Below, piece after piece: positions 10,785 through 21,735 of a DNA stretch of 64,000 bases (within the stretch, counting starts at the first letter, position 1; each line of letters opens with the position of its first letter). Below the pieces are notes generated by a model. That model made no database searches. It was not told the DNA's origin and saw only the letters and a program-made list of their open reading frames with translations. Source of the DNA: Dioscorea cayenensis subsp. rotundata (Eukaryota > Streptophyta > Magnoliopsida > Dioscoreales > Dioscoreaceae); assembly GCF_009730915.1 (NCBI RefSeq), contig NC_052480.1, forward strand, positions 23,014,419 through 23,078,418, in the 5' to 3' direction. A program made the translations under genes and the position numbers.

Positions 10785-11062
10785 TGATGGATCTAATGGG
10801 TATAAACCATAATTCAAACCCTGGATCTTCTTGCTTGGAGATTGCTTAGGAATAAAGAAAGTTGCGGAAGTGTACCTGCACTTCAATCCATTGATTATGA
10901 CGAAAGTGATTGGGTCTTGTGGTTCTTCTCACTGATCACACGCAGAGAGGAGAGATGGGAACCCTAATTCAGAAAACCTAATTCTGAATCTCATATCGTT
11001 GCGTGCTCAGTCAGGGACCACACCCTATTTATAAGAAAAACTTTATGGGGCTAATTACAAGT
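10785..11062 (-). repeat. Copia-1 3' LTR (visible part, cut by gap)
   Basis: Matches 19135-19412 almost perfectly and then runs into the N block. If full length, it would end about 249 bases into the gap. Confidence 0.88.
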
Positions 11063-12062
11063 NNNNNNNNNNNNNNNNNNNNNNNNNNNNNNNNNNNNNN
11101 NNNNNNNNNNNNNNNNNNNNNNNNNNNNNNNNNNNNNNNNNNNNNNNNNNNNNNNNNNNNNNNNNNNNNNNNNNNNNNNNNNNNNNNNNNNNNNNNNNNN
11201 NNNNNNNNNNNNNNNNNNNNNNNNNNNNNNNNNNNNNNNNNNNNNNNNNNNNNNNNNNNNNNNNNNNNNNNNNNNNNNNNNNNNNNNNNNNNNNNNNNNN
11301 NNNNNNNNNNNNNNNNNNNNNNNNNNNNNNNNNNNNNNNNNNNNNNNNNNNNNNNNNNNNNNNNNNNNNNNNNNNNNNNNNNNNNNNNNNNNNNNNNNNN
11401 NNNNNNNNNNNNNNNNNNNNNNNNNNNNNNNNNNNNNNNNNNNNNNNNNNNNNNNNNNNNNNNNNNNNNNNNNNNNNNNNNNNNNNNNNNNNNNNNNNNN
11501 NNNNNNNNNNNNNNNNNNNNNNNNNNNNNNNNNNNNNNNNNNNNNNNNNNNNNNNNNNNNNNNNNNNNNNNNNNNNNNNNNNNNNNNNNNNNNNNNNNNN
11601 NNNNNNNNNNNNNNNNNNNNNNNNNNNNNNNNNNNNNNNNNNNNNNNNNNNNNNNNNNNNNNNNNNNNNNNNNNNNNNNNNNNNNNNNNNNNNNNNNNNN
11701 NNNNNNNNNNNNNNNNNNNNNNNNNNNNNNNNNNNNNNNNNNNNNNNNNNNNNNNNNNNNNNNNNNNNNNNNNNNNNNNNNNNNNNNNNNNNNNNNNNNN
11801 NNNNNNNNNNNNNNNNNNNNNNNNNNNNNNNNNNNNNNNNNNNNNNNNNNNNNNNNNNNNNNNNNNNNNNNNNNNNNNNNNNNNNNNNNNNNNNNNNNNN
11901 NNNNNNNNNNNNNNNNNNNNNNNNNNNNNNNNNNNNNNNNNNNNNNNNNNNNNNNNNNNNNNNNNNNNNNNNNNNNNNNNNNNNNNNNNNNNNNNNNNNN
12001 NNNNNNNNNNNNNNNNNNNNNNNNNNNNNNNNNNNNNNNNNNNNNNNNNNNNNNNNNNNNNN
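11063..12062. other. Assembly gap (1000 N)
   Basis: Exactly 1000 unknown bases, a round number typical of a scaffolding placeholder, so the true size is unknown. It starts inside an LTR that has a nearly identical partner 8.3 kb away, a usual cause of assembly breaks. Open frames reported across the N block are artefacts. Confidence 0.95.
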
Positions 12063-14174
12063 ATATAAATGTGAAAGTAGAAAAAACATGTCATATACTC
12101 TTATAAGTAAAAGCCAAAACTAGTTCGATACTTTGGTATGATATAGAAGGAAATGGTGACTAGTCTTAAGAAGAAATATGGTTCCTTGCACAAACATGTA
12201 TGAATAATAATAATAACAATAATAATAATAATAGGCAAAAGCAATGGTAGTCCAATACTATTTATCAAAATTGTTCACATAGTGGTAAATTAGGGTCCAA
12301 TATTATTAATAAATATTGTTTGCTGGTTCTTGAGTGGGTTTATGTAAGAAAACAATGTTTTCTTCATTTTAGAGTTATATGACGGAGTTATCTTTTTTAT
12401 AAGCTCGTCAAGCTAATATAATGTCTGGCCGTGGAAAAATAGTTTCTATAACAAAATACGTGTCGTAGTCGGTTGTTTAACAGTGTGAGGGTTATTCATG
12501 GATTAATATTGGGTTAGTTTATGTCAAAATACGGCATATTCACAAAACGATGAACTAACAAATTCAAAACAAGCAAAATCAGAATTTACAATGAATGATC
12601 CCAATTTTGTCATATCAAAAATCAGGTTAATGGAATACAAACATGAAGCGGATAATAAATAAATAATTCAAGATATATATGTCAAAATAATCAGTAATTT
12701 TCTTTAAAAAATCCCAAAAGTTCACAAAACTTGAATTTTCGTATATACATATGGGTTTATATGTGGGATACTTACGATTCATAAACAATCTTCTCAAACC
12801 TTACATTTGGCATGTCCTATATTTGGGAAAGATCTTAGCTTTAAAAATAAAATCGAGGCTAACAAGCAATAGTATATATATATAAAGATTTTAGAAGGGT
12901 ACAAATGCAAAATTTCAAACTATTATTCTACACCCCAAATATGATTATTGTGAGGGTACAATAGCAATTACCCACTCTAAGAGCCAAATCAATAATTCCA
13001 ACATGATCAATGAGTACCAAAACCCTCATAACTTCACTTACACTTTTCCAAATCACAAATTTAAAAATTATGGGAATAATAGACACTATGACATAGCCGA
13101 AATTCACATAATTTAGAGTACTACTCAATTTATAACATTCAATTGAATTTAACTTTTAGCAATTATAATTCAGACATATACTATTAAAATATGCATATCT
13201 CTTAACCTACAACTCCAAACTTAATGGAATTTTACTGACAATCATACAACTCAAAAAGGAACGACTTTCTTATTTTCACCTTATCTAATTCAATCTCCCT
13301 GATTCAAAATTGGCCATGATTCTTCAAGTTCTGCAGAAATATCATCCGAGACAATTATACTAATGAGGCTATATCTCACAAACTACAGAATCATAAAATC
13401 TGAAATTTTGCAGTGATTTGGAGAAAGTAACATCAAAATCTACAACTTTATAGTTTTACTCCTCCTTCAAATTCTTCCCTCTAATATCCCTAAAATCGGA
13501 GAGGAATTTCCGCCAGTAGATCCAAAACGGATCTGAAAACCATCAAAACTAAAACAACTAGCAATTCCTTTCACATGGTGAAAGATTGTATCCTCAATCA
13601 ACTATACTTCAAGTATTACATCAAACATATCGCTGCAAGATCTCATCCTTGAGATGTGATTTAATCCATAAAAACATCAAGGATCAAGATCCACAGCAGC
13701 ACACATCAGTGCAGTAAACAAAACTCCTTTCAAAGCCACGTGCAACAAACCACAGAAACTCGAGCACAAATCTAAAGGATTTAGCGTGACTCGCAAATAG
13801 GAACAAATTTTCAGCTTCAAAAGAAATAAATCTGGCAGCCCAACCGGCATCACACACAATCATCACTATGCAACATGAGCTCAAAGATCCTACCTTTGAC
13901 GAGAAGCCAAAACAACTCTCATTAAAGAAGATCCACTAAGCCCTGCCACGCACCACCGTGAAGTAAAGCAAACCCGAGGGCTAGGGGTTTCTTATAAGAG
14001 ATCAGTGGCGGTGAAAGCTCGCAATCAGATCGTAGATGATGTTGTCAGACTCAAAGGATAGGACAAGTGCGGTTTAAAATCTTATAAATCAGATGTGGCT
14101 CACGATTGAAAGTCAAGCTTCGATTACGACTAGGATCTAATTTAGAGTGGAACTCACGCTTTCTTTAACTTGAC
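12063..14174. other. Non-coding interval inside copia-1, between RNase H and 3' LTR
   Basis: About 2.1 kb of AT-rich sequence without a supportable gene. A copia element normally has only a short tract and the polypurine tract here, so this is excess DNA, perhaps a nested element or a captured segment. Parts (about 13150-13530) read like the untranslated or LTR sequence of other retroelements, but I cannot define ends or a target duplication. Only short, featureless open frames occur (for example 12928-13128, minus). Confidence 0.4.
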
Positions 14175-17100
14175 CTAAGAACTTAATGTGTCTATATGCT
14201 TAGACCTAGAAGAACTTATATTGTCAGTTTTGAGAACAAAAGCTACCGCTCTATTATCACAATACAACGTCAAAGGTCTCTCTATGTTTTTGACAACTCG
14301 TAGTCCTTCAACGAAATTGCGCAGCCAAATAGCATGACTAGATGCCTCATAACATGCGATGAATTCTGCCTCCATGGTTGATGAAGCAACCAAGGATTTC
14401 TTGGCACTTTTCCATGAAATAGCACCACCAGCCATAGTGAAGACGTAACCAGATGTCGACTTACGACTATCTAAGCATCCAGCAAAGTCGGAGTCGGAAT
14501 ACCCAATGATCTCAAGCCTATCCAACCTCTTGTATGTGAGCGCGTAATCCTTTGCCTTCTGAAGATATCTAAAGACCCTTTTGGCTACAACCCAATGTTC
14601 TCTACCTGGATTACATTGATATCTTCCAAGCATTCCTACTATAAATGCCAGGTCAAGACGGGTACAGACCTGTGCATACATAAGACTTCCTACTGCAGAC
14701 GCATAGGGAATGTTCTGCATGTATTCGGATTCAATTCCTTCTTTAGGACACTATTTTAAACTAAATTTATCTCCCTTCGACATGGGGGTGTCATGAGGCT
14801 TACAGTTCTGCATGCCAAACCTTTGCAGTATTTTCTCAATATAGCTCTTCTGAGATAAACTCAAGGAGCCTTGTGAATGATCACGATGAATCTGGATCCC
14901 TAATACAAAGGATGCTTCACCAAGATCTTTCATCTCAAAACTTTCAGAGAGAAATTTCTTAGTTTCCCAAAGGATCCCTTTGTCACTGCTGGCAAGCAGA
15001 ATATCATCAACATATAGAATTAAAAATATGTACTTACTCCCACTGAACTTGTGATACACACAATCCTCAACAGTGTTCACCTCAAAGCCAAATGAGAGAA
15101 CAATATAATGGAACTTTTGTACCATTGTCAGGAAGCATGTTTAAGCCCATAGATAGATTTCTTAAGTTTGTAAACCATTTGATTGGTCTCCCCAGCGACT
15201 AATCCCTCCGGCTGCATCATATAAATGGTCTCCTCAATGCCTCCATTAAGAAAATCCGTCTTTACATCCATCTGATGTAGCTCAAGATCCAAATATGCCA
15301 CAAGCGCCATAATGGTCCTAAAAGAGTCTTTTGCAGAAACAGGAGAAAAAGTCTCTTTGTAATCGATGCCCTCCCTCTGAGTAAATCCTTTCGCAACTAG
15401 ACGCGCCTTATACCTTTCAACATTGCCTTGTGAATTCCTCTTGGTCTTAAAGACCCATTTATATCCAATAGGTTTCACACCTTCTGGCAATGGGATAAGG
15501 TCCCAAACGTCATTGTCCTTCATGGATTGGATTTCCTCACCCATAGCTTCGATCCATTTATGAGAGTTTGAGCCATTAATTGCCTCACTAAAGGTAACTG
15601 GATCGTTTTCCATTGAGTCAATATATCCTTCATGCTCATGAAGAAATACCAAATAGTCATCCGAAATTGGATTTCTCCTTACTCTCGTGGACCTCCTTAG
15701 AGACACCGGTTCTTCTTGAATTTGAGGTTGAATGTCTTGTTCCTCACCAATAACTGGTTGAGTACCCTCTTCTTGATGGGTAGGAATAATATCATCTCTG
15801 TCATGTACCGAATGTTGCATTTGAATGACAACAGCAAAAAAAACCTGACTGTGATCCTTAGCAACAACAGAGAAAGATGTATCCAAATCCTCCCCAAAGA
15901 CTAAATCATCACTTTGATTCTCCTCCCCAACCTCAACATCCTCAAAAAAGCGGGCATTTTCCGTTTCGAAAAAGGTTCTTGATGTAGGATTATAAAACTT
16001 AAAGCCTCTTGATTTTTCAGAGTACCCTACCAAATAACTACTTATTGTCCTTGCATCCAATTTTCTTTCATTAGGCCTATAAGGCCTTGCCTCAGCTGGA
16101 CAACCCCAAACTCTTAAATGCCTTAGGATAGGCTTCTTGCTAGTCCATAATTCATAAGGGGTCTTCTCAGTAGCCTTAGTGGGAACTCTATTTAGGAGAT
16201 AGACTGCGGTCTTTAATGCTTCACCCCAGAGAGAGTTAGGTAATATTGTATGAGTAAGCATACATCTTACCATATCTTTAAGGGTTCTGTTTCGCCTCTC
16301 TGCCACACCATTCATACTAGGACAACCTGGTATGGTGTATTGAGGAACGATTCCACACTCCTCTAGGTATTAAGCAAAAGGGCTCGAACGTTGCTCGCCT
16401 GATCCATCGTACCTACCGTAGTATTCACCACCACGATCAAATCTGACGGCCTTTATATTCTTGCACAATTGATTTTCAACTTTTGCCTTAAATGACTTAA
16501 AAAAGTTCAAGGTTTTTGATTTCTCATGTAACAAGTAGAGGTAACCATAACGAGAGTAGTCATCAATGAACGTAATGAAATACCGTTGACCGTTCCAAGA
16601 CGCCATAGGGAAAGGTCCACAATTATCGGTATGTATAAGTTCTAAGACTTTTTTACTTCTCTCGGCCCCCACTTTCCTTTTGTTTGTAGTCTTTCCTTTA
16701 ATGCACACACTATTGTTGGTTTTGTCAATTACATCAATAATTCTATCTCTTACAAGCCTATCAATTCTCTTTTCAGAGATATGACCCAAACGCTTGTGCC
16801 ATAATGAGTAGAAATTTTCATTTTGTAATCTACGTTTTATTCCTTTAGTTTCAGTATTATGGGATTCATTGTTTGTATTAACCATATCAAGCAAATAAAG
16901 ATTATCACTTTCACTTAATGTACTGGTTCCAACCAACATCAAATTAAAATGAAGAACACATCTTTCATTACCAAATGAACAAAAATAACCTTCTTTGTCT
17001 AAAACTGAAATAGAAACTAAATTCCGTCTGAAGGACGGTACAATGAAGGTGTTATTCAATTCTAAATAAAAACCAGTATGAAGTAACAATCTAAAAGTCC

Positions 17101-18014
17101 ATACGCCTACGACTTCTGCCTTTCCAGTCCCCATATAGATGTATCTTTCACCATCACTCGGTGTTCGGCAGTTCAGGCAACCCTGCATTGAAACACTTAT
17201 GTGAGTTGTAGCAGCTGAATCCAACCACCAAGTATATCTAGGAACTGAAACCAAATTAACTTCAGTATAAACTTGAGCAAAAAAACATACCTTTCTTTAC
17301 GCGCCAAGCGTGATACTTAGGGCAGTTTTTCTTTACATGAAAAGCCTTCTTGTAGAAGAAGCATTTCAATTCTTTATGCTCTTTTTCAGGGCCTTTGGTC
17401 TTCTTACACGATTTTGGTGCCATAGCTTTATCGTATTTCCTCTTCTTTTGAGGGCCTAAGTTAAAAGATGCCAAATGTGCACTCTCAATTTTATGTTGTT
17501 TCGTTCTATCTTCCTCTTGTACCAAATGTGAGATGAGCTCATTCAGTATCCACTTATCTTTCTGACAGTTATAACTCACTTCAAACTGACTGAATCAAGG
17601 AGGGAGGGAAATCAAAACCAAATGCATTAGAACATCTTCTGGCAACTCAATTTTTAAGCTTTTCAATTTCCCAATTAGATGAAACATGTCGAGAACGTAC
17701 TCATGTATGTTCCCATCATCTTTATACCGCATAGAGACAAGTTTCCTTAGGGCAGCACTCATCTCTGCCTTATCACTTCTTACGAAGCGTTCCTCAAGGG
17801 TGTCAACAAAGTGCCTAACATCATTTTTCTCAGATATAGTGTCCAGAAAAGTCTTCAAGATTGTATTCTTTATGATCATCAAACCAATGCGATTAGACCT
17901 CTCCCACCTCTCAAAAACTCTCCTATCCTTAAGAGAGCTTTGATATGTAAGAGGTGTAGCATGTGGTTCTCTTAATGCATGGTCCAGATCCATACATCCC
18001 AAAACAAGTGTCAC
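14175..18014 (-). pseudogene. Copia-1 gag-pol, heavily frameshifted
   Basis: Minus-strand blocks run gag (UBN2-like, 18014-17595), zinc-knuckle region (17579-17262), protease plus integrase (17254-16370), integrase end plus start of reverse transcriptase (16315-15128), reverse transcriptase with the YVDDILLA active site (15125-14751) and RNase H (14720-14175). Seen defects are: the knuckle reads CFFYKKAFHVKKNC, so the second Cys is Tyr; the protease site reads LDSAATTHIS instead of the usual DSG; one in-frame stop at 16370 splits the integrase; and there are frame changes near 17590, 17258, 15127 and 14735. RNase H breaks down after SKHIDT. The element could move only with proteins supplied in trans. 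Confidence 0.85.
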
Positions 18015-19134
18015 CTTGTTTTTTCAAGTCTTAAAGTTTGTGTCGCTAAGCACAAGAACGCCACTGAGTGTAGCAGACACATTGCCAACACTCATAATAT
18101 CAACTGTACATATAGCAATTAACAAAAATCAACTCACAATTAAATAACCAAAAATGTAATAATCAAGCATATAAATAACAACCACCCATCTTCAAGTCGA
18201 TTGTTGTGACATTAAACCTAGTCTTTGGACAGAGATTCAATTCACTAATAATCAACTTATTGCGGTAATCAAGTTTTATAGTAAAATCTAGTCAAGTATA
18301 AAGTTTTCCTTTGGGCCGACTAAATACTCACAATAGACAATTTATAACTATAAACAACTTATTACCACATGTGCTAACAAATTTCTGCCAGACAACAGTC
18401 TTCCTTTGGGGCGACGTGATGTCTACATGAGAATAAGCATGCACTAACACCATGGTTATTCACAAACAAAAGGTTTACACAACAGAGGTCAATTTGGTGA
18501 CAATGATGCTTCTACCAAATGAAGTAAATACCCAAGAAAGCTATAAGAGCAACTCTAAGTTGTTATTTCCTAATGATTATTATAACAACCTTATAATTAT
18601 GAATCAAAAATAAAATTCATAATAATTAAACTAAAATCCAAATATTATCTAAATCAAAATCAAAGTAACATAACTAATTAGTTATACTCAAGAGCTTTGA
18701 TTTTGATAATAATCATCAAGATTATAATGATAATAATAATGATAATAATAATAATAATGATAATAATAATAAATCTAAACATGTCTTAAAAATCCATAAA
18801 CATGTGTGCTATAAATAAATTAATTCATCTCCACTTCAATTGATGTGAATATTCAATATATATAATATTAAAATAAATATTGAAATCCATGAATCAATTA
18901 ATTCACACAAACAATATCATCATGTTGTGTGCAGTTATTATATCATCTATATATATATATATATATATGAACACCCAATCTATATTGGATCATCTTCGTA
19001 ATAACATCAAAATTCGGGACTGAAAGCATGCATAATAAAAACGTGTTTACATGCATGCATATTAATCAATAAATTCAAGATTTAATCAAAATAAATCCCA
19101 AACAATTCCAAAACAAGATGGCTCTGGTACCACT
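18015..19134 (-). other. Copia-1 leader region with primer-binding site
   Basis: Untranslated leader between the 5' LTR and gag, with AT-rich and (AAT)n tracts (about 18726-18772) and an (AT)n run near 18950. The tRNA primer-binding site is at 19121-19132, two bases from the LTR. No gene is seen. Confidence 0.6.
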
Positions 19135-19661
19135 TGATGGATCTAATGGGTATAAACCATAATTCAAACCCTGGATCTTCTTGCTTGGAGATTGCTTAGG
19201 AATAAAGAAAGTTGCGGAAGTGTACCTGCACTTCAATCAATTGATTATGACGAAAGTGATTGGGTCTTGTGGTTCTTCTCACTGATCACACGCAGAGAGG
19301 AGAGATGGGAACCCTAATTCAGAAAACCTAATTCTGAATCTCATATCGTTGCGTGCTCAGTCAGGGACCACACCCTATTTATAAGAAAACTTTATGGGGC
19401 TAATTACAAGTTTGCCCATCATAGATTTGACAATTTTGCCCCCATGAATTCTACACAACATATGATTAATATGTATATCCACACATTTAAAATTAGATAA
19501 TTAGGACCAAACTCAAACATGAATCAGATCACAATTTGGGTCCATTCAAAACTTGAATAAAATAAGATATACACAATTATAAACATTAGTTGTGTACGTC
19601 TACACAACTTATGCACATAAGTCTTTATATCCCTACATATTGTGTGGTCCACAACCCAACA
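19135..19661 (-). repeat. Copia-1 5' LTR (complete, 527 bp)
   Basis: Starts TG and ends CA on either strand reading, next to the primer-binding site at 19121-19132. The 278 bases that can be compared with the left LTR differ by one substitution (about 10897 versus 19248) and one base of A-run length, implying a recent insertion. Confidence 0.88.
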
Positions 19662-19689
19662 ATGTGAACCATTTTCTCTGTTATTCTCT

Positions 19690-19945
19690 CTCCCCTCCCG
19701 GTCGTCCTTCCCGGCATCATTGGAGTTGCCTTCCTCCCTCTTCTAATCTCCCTTGCCGCCTCCCCTTTGCAGTCCTCCAACCCTGTCTCGGAGTCCGAGA
19801 AGAATAGCAGCGCCGACCTCTCTCTCCGCGTCGCCGAGGCCCGCAACCTCCTTAACCTCGCCCGTGATTTCCAGGTTCACGGTGACTTCTCGCGAGCTCT
19901 TGATTCCTTCTCTCTCGTGCTCACTTACACTCGATCCCAATTCTT
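19690..19945 (+). pseudogene. Exon-like block of unknown origin (possible TPR-like piece)
   Basis: GC-richer than its surroundings and open in one plus frame: a hydrophobic stretch PGIIGVAFLPLLISLAASPL, then SADLSLRVAEARNLLNLA and FQVHGDFSRALDSFSLVL, which looks helical and could be one tetratricopeptide-type repeat. There is no ATG in this frame before the copia boundary at 19661, so any 5' part is missing or lies beyond the copia insertion. It ends in a T-run. I do not recognise the gene. It may be a fragment carried with the LCB1 pieces that follow. Confidence 0.4.
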
Positions 19946-20260
19946 TTTTTTTTTTCTTTTGATGGACTTTTCCAAGTTGCGATTATTCTTTTATTTATGA
20001 TGGTATTTCTCTATTGCAGAATCCTGGTCATGTAGCCCTACTGGATTGTCAGGAAAAATACCATTTCCGTCTTATTATAGATGAGAGCAACTCATTTGGG
20101 GTGCTTGGAAATCCTGGAAGAGGGCTTGCTGAATATTGTGGTATTCCGGTATGTCCTTTGATTCTCTTTGAATTATTCTTTTCACTACTTCTATTTGTTT
20201 GTTGTATCTGTGATGCAAAGCAATCAGCTTGAGATCATTCATGGGTTCTCAAAAGGTGTG

Positions 20261-20297
20261 CACCTTCTTCTTCTTCTTCTTCTTCTTCTTCTTCTTC
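20261..20297 (+). repeat. (TTC)n microsatellite
   Basis: Perfect CTT/TTC repeat of about 12 units inside the LCB1-fragment region. Confidence 0.85.
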
Positions 20298-21412
20298 ACA
20301 TCTTCATCATGTTTTCCAATAAATTTTCTCTATGAGAAAGAAAGATTGAAAGAACGAATGAACGAAGGAAAGCTCTGTGCTTTCAATTTCCATAATTGAT
20401 AATTCAGTAAATTTCTGATGTTATTGCCAAATGCTATTCCATTTGATATCTCAGTAGATTAGCACTAGAAGTTAACAGAAAAAATTTAAAAAAAATGTCT
20501 TTAGTGTTTTCTCTTTATTTTTTTTTCTCCTCTTGATGCATGCCATCTTTGAATATTTGCCATTCTGTCAAATTGTGCTGCCACTGATCATTTATGGTTG
20601 TGTGCCATTGCCCATGATGATAAGACCAAGGAATAAAAGTCTTTGTCTTCAAAACTTTGAATTACTACCAAACAAACCAAAGTTTTAGTAAAATATTACA
20701 AGCGAAACACCCAAAGCAAGCCTATCCACACTCTCACTTGGTCAAGAGAAACATGAGAATCTATGGCCATTTTTCAGTCTCTCATTTACTCTATATCATA
20801 TAAATAATATAATAATGATTTACTTTCCACCTTCTAGAATTTCACTTTTATTAATTTTTTTTCCCAAGTTCACAAAGGCTTTCTTTGCTGGAGAGTTGAA
20901 GAAGAAAAAAGTTTATGATTATTGAGATAGAGCCATGAATTCCATATGCAGACATAGAGAATGCAGTCAATCACTTGGAAGAGCCATCCTTGCATCATTG
21001 AGGAATAACATTGCTCTTCTGTGGAAATGTAATCTTTAACACAATAAAACTATTTTCATAAACAACTAAGGCTAAGTATTATTCCTTACCATTCTTAAAT
21101 GCCTTGCCAATAAATGCAGGTCTTTCTGATGTTCCCGGGCTTACTATTTCAAGCCATCCTCAGTCACCCATAGTTTTTCTAAAGCTGAAGAATTCAACAG
21201 GCTCCTTCAAGAGTGACATGCAGCTACTTGACGATATCGTTGACAAGGTAAGTTGATGCATGAAACTCTTTACCTTCAACAACTCAACAGAAAAGAAAAC
21301 CAAACACTACAATGATTGATCTTGAATAATAATTATTTTGATCCATGAGCTTTCCATTTGTTCTATAAAATGGTAGTGTTATGGCCTAGCAGAGAAATGA
21401 GCTTATGAGGTC

Positions 21413-21416
<4 letters not shown>

Positions 21417-21450
<34 letters not shown>
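21417..21450 (+). repeat. (GA)n microsatellite
   Basis: Run of about 16 GA units in the interval between the third and fourth LCB1 fragments. Confidence 0.85.
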
Positions 21451-21455
<5 letters not shown>

Positions 21456-21735
21456 TTATGAACTTATAACATTAATCAAATTTGGAATAATACATATTAC
21501 AAATAAATGATAACTGATATCTAAATGACAAGATATAAAATGATAGGTTAGTACTCTTTTGATAAAAAAATCAGTTGAGCATCTTTGAAAATCCAATCCT
21601 TTTGAACAGACAAGATATAAAATGATAGGTTAGTTTAAGCATCTTTGAAAATCCAGTCCTTTTTATTTGAATTCATATGTACAGGTCTCACTTTTGGATG
21701 AAGATAAGGCACAATTGTTGACTTTGGGACTATAG

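Larger units (their letters stand above)
10785..19661 (-). mobile_element. Ty1/copia retrotransposon 1 (defective, near-identical LTRs)
   Basis: The element runs on the minus strand. Its LTRs begin TGATGGATCT on the plus strand at 10785 and 19135. The right LTR ends CCCAACA at 19661. The same 5-base duplication ATGTG flanks it at 10780-10784 and 19662-19666. The left LTR is interrupted after 278 bases by the assembly gap. A primer-binding site complementary to initiator Met-tRNA (TGGTACCAGAGC on the minus strand, 19121-19132) adjoins the right LTR, so that is the 5' LTR. Order on the minus strand is gag, protease, integrase, reverse transcriptase, RNase H, which is the copia order. Confidence 0.9.
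20020..21735 (+). pseudogene. Serine palmitoyltransferase subunit LCB1, decayed exon fragments
   Basis: Pieces of LCB1, the non-catalytic subunit of serine palmitoyltransferase (first step of sphingolipid synthesis, ER membrane), are present with splice sites. 20020-20148 has [13 protein letters not shown] and GRGLAEY between AG and GTATGT. About 20940-21029 has NHLEEPSL and, after a frame change, LRNNIALLWK. 21120-21247 has [18 protein letters not shown], ending at GTAAGT. 21685-21735 has SLLDEDKAQ and a stop. Missing are the N-terminal ~270 residues, the segment between GIP and NHLEE that surrounds the cofactor-site region, and the C-terminal ~80 residues. Introns are retained, so this came from DNA, not mRNA. 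Its neighbourhood ends in a Helitron-type terminus, so it is probably captured DNA. A functional product is very unlikely. Confidence 0.75.

Noticed and set aside
11003-12106. Open frames of ~345-367 residues at 11003-12106
   Set aside because: They are made of undetermined bases in the assembly gap.
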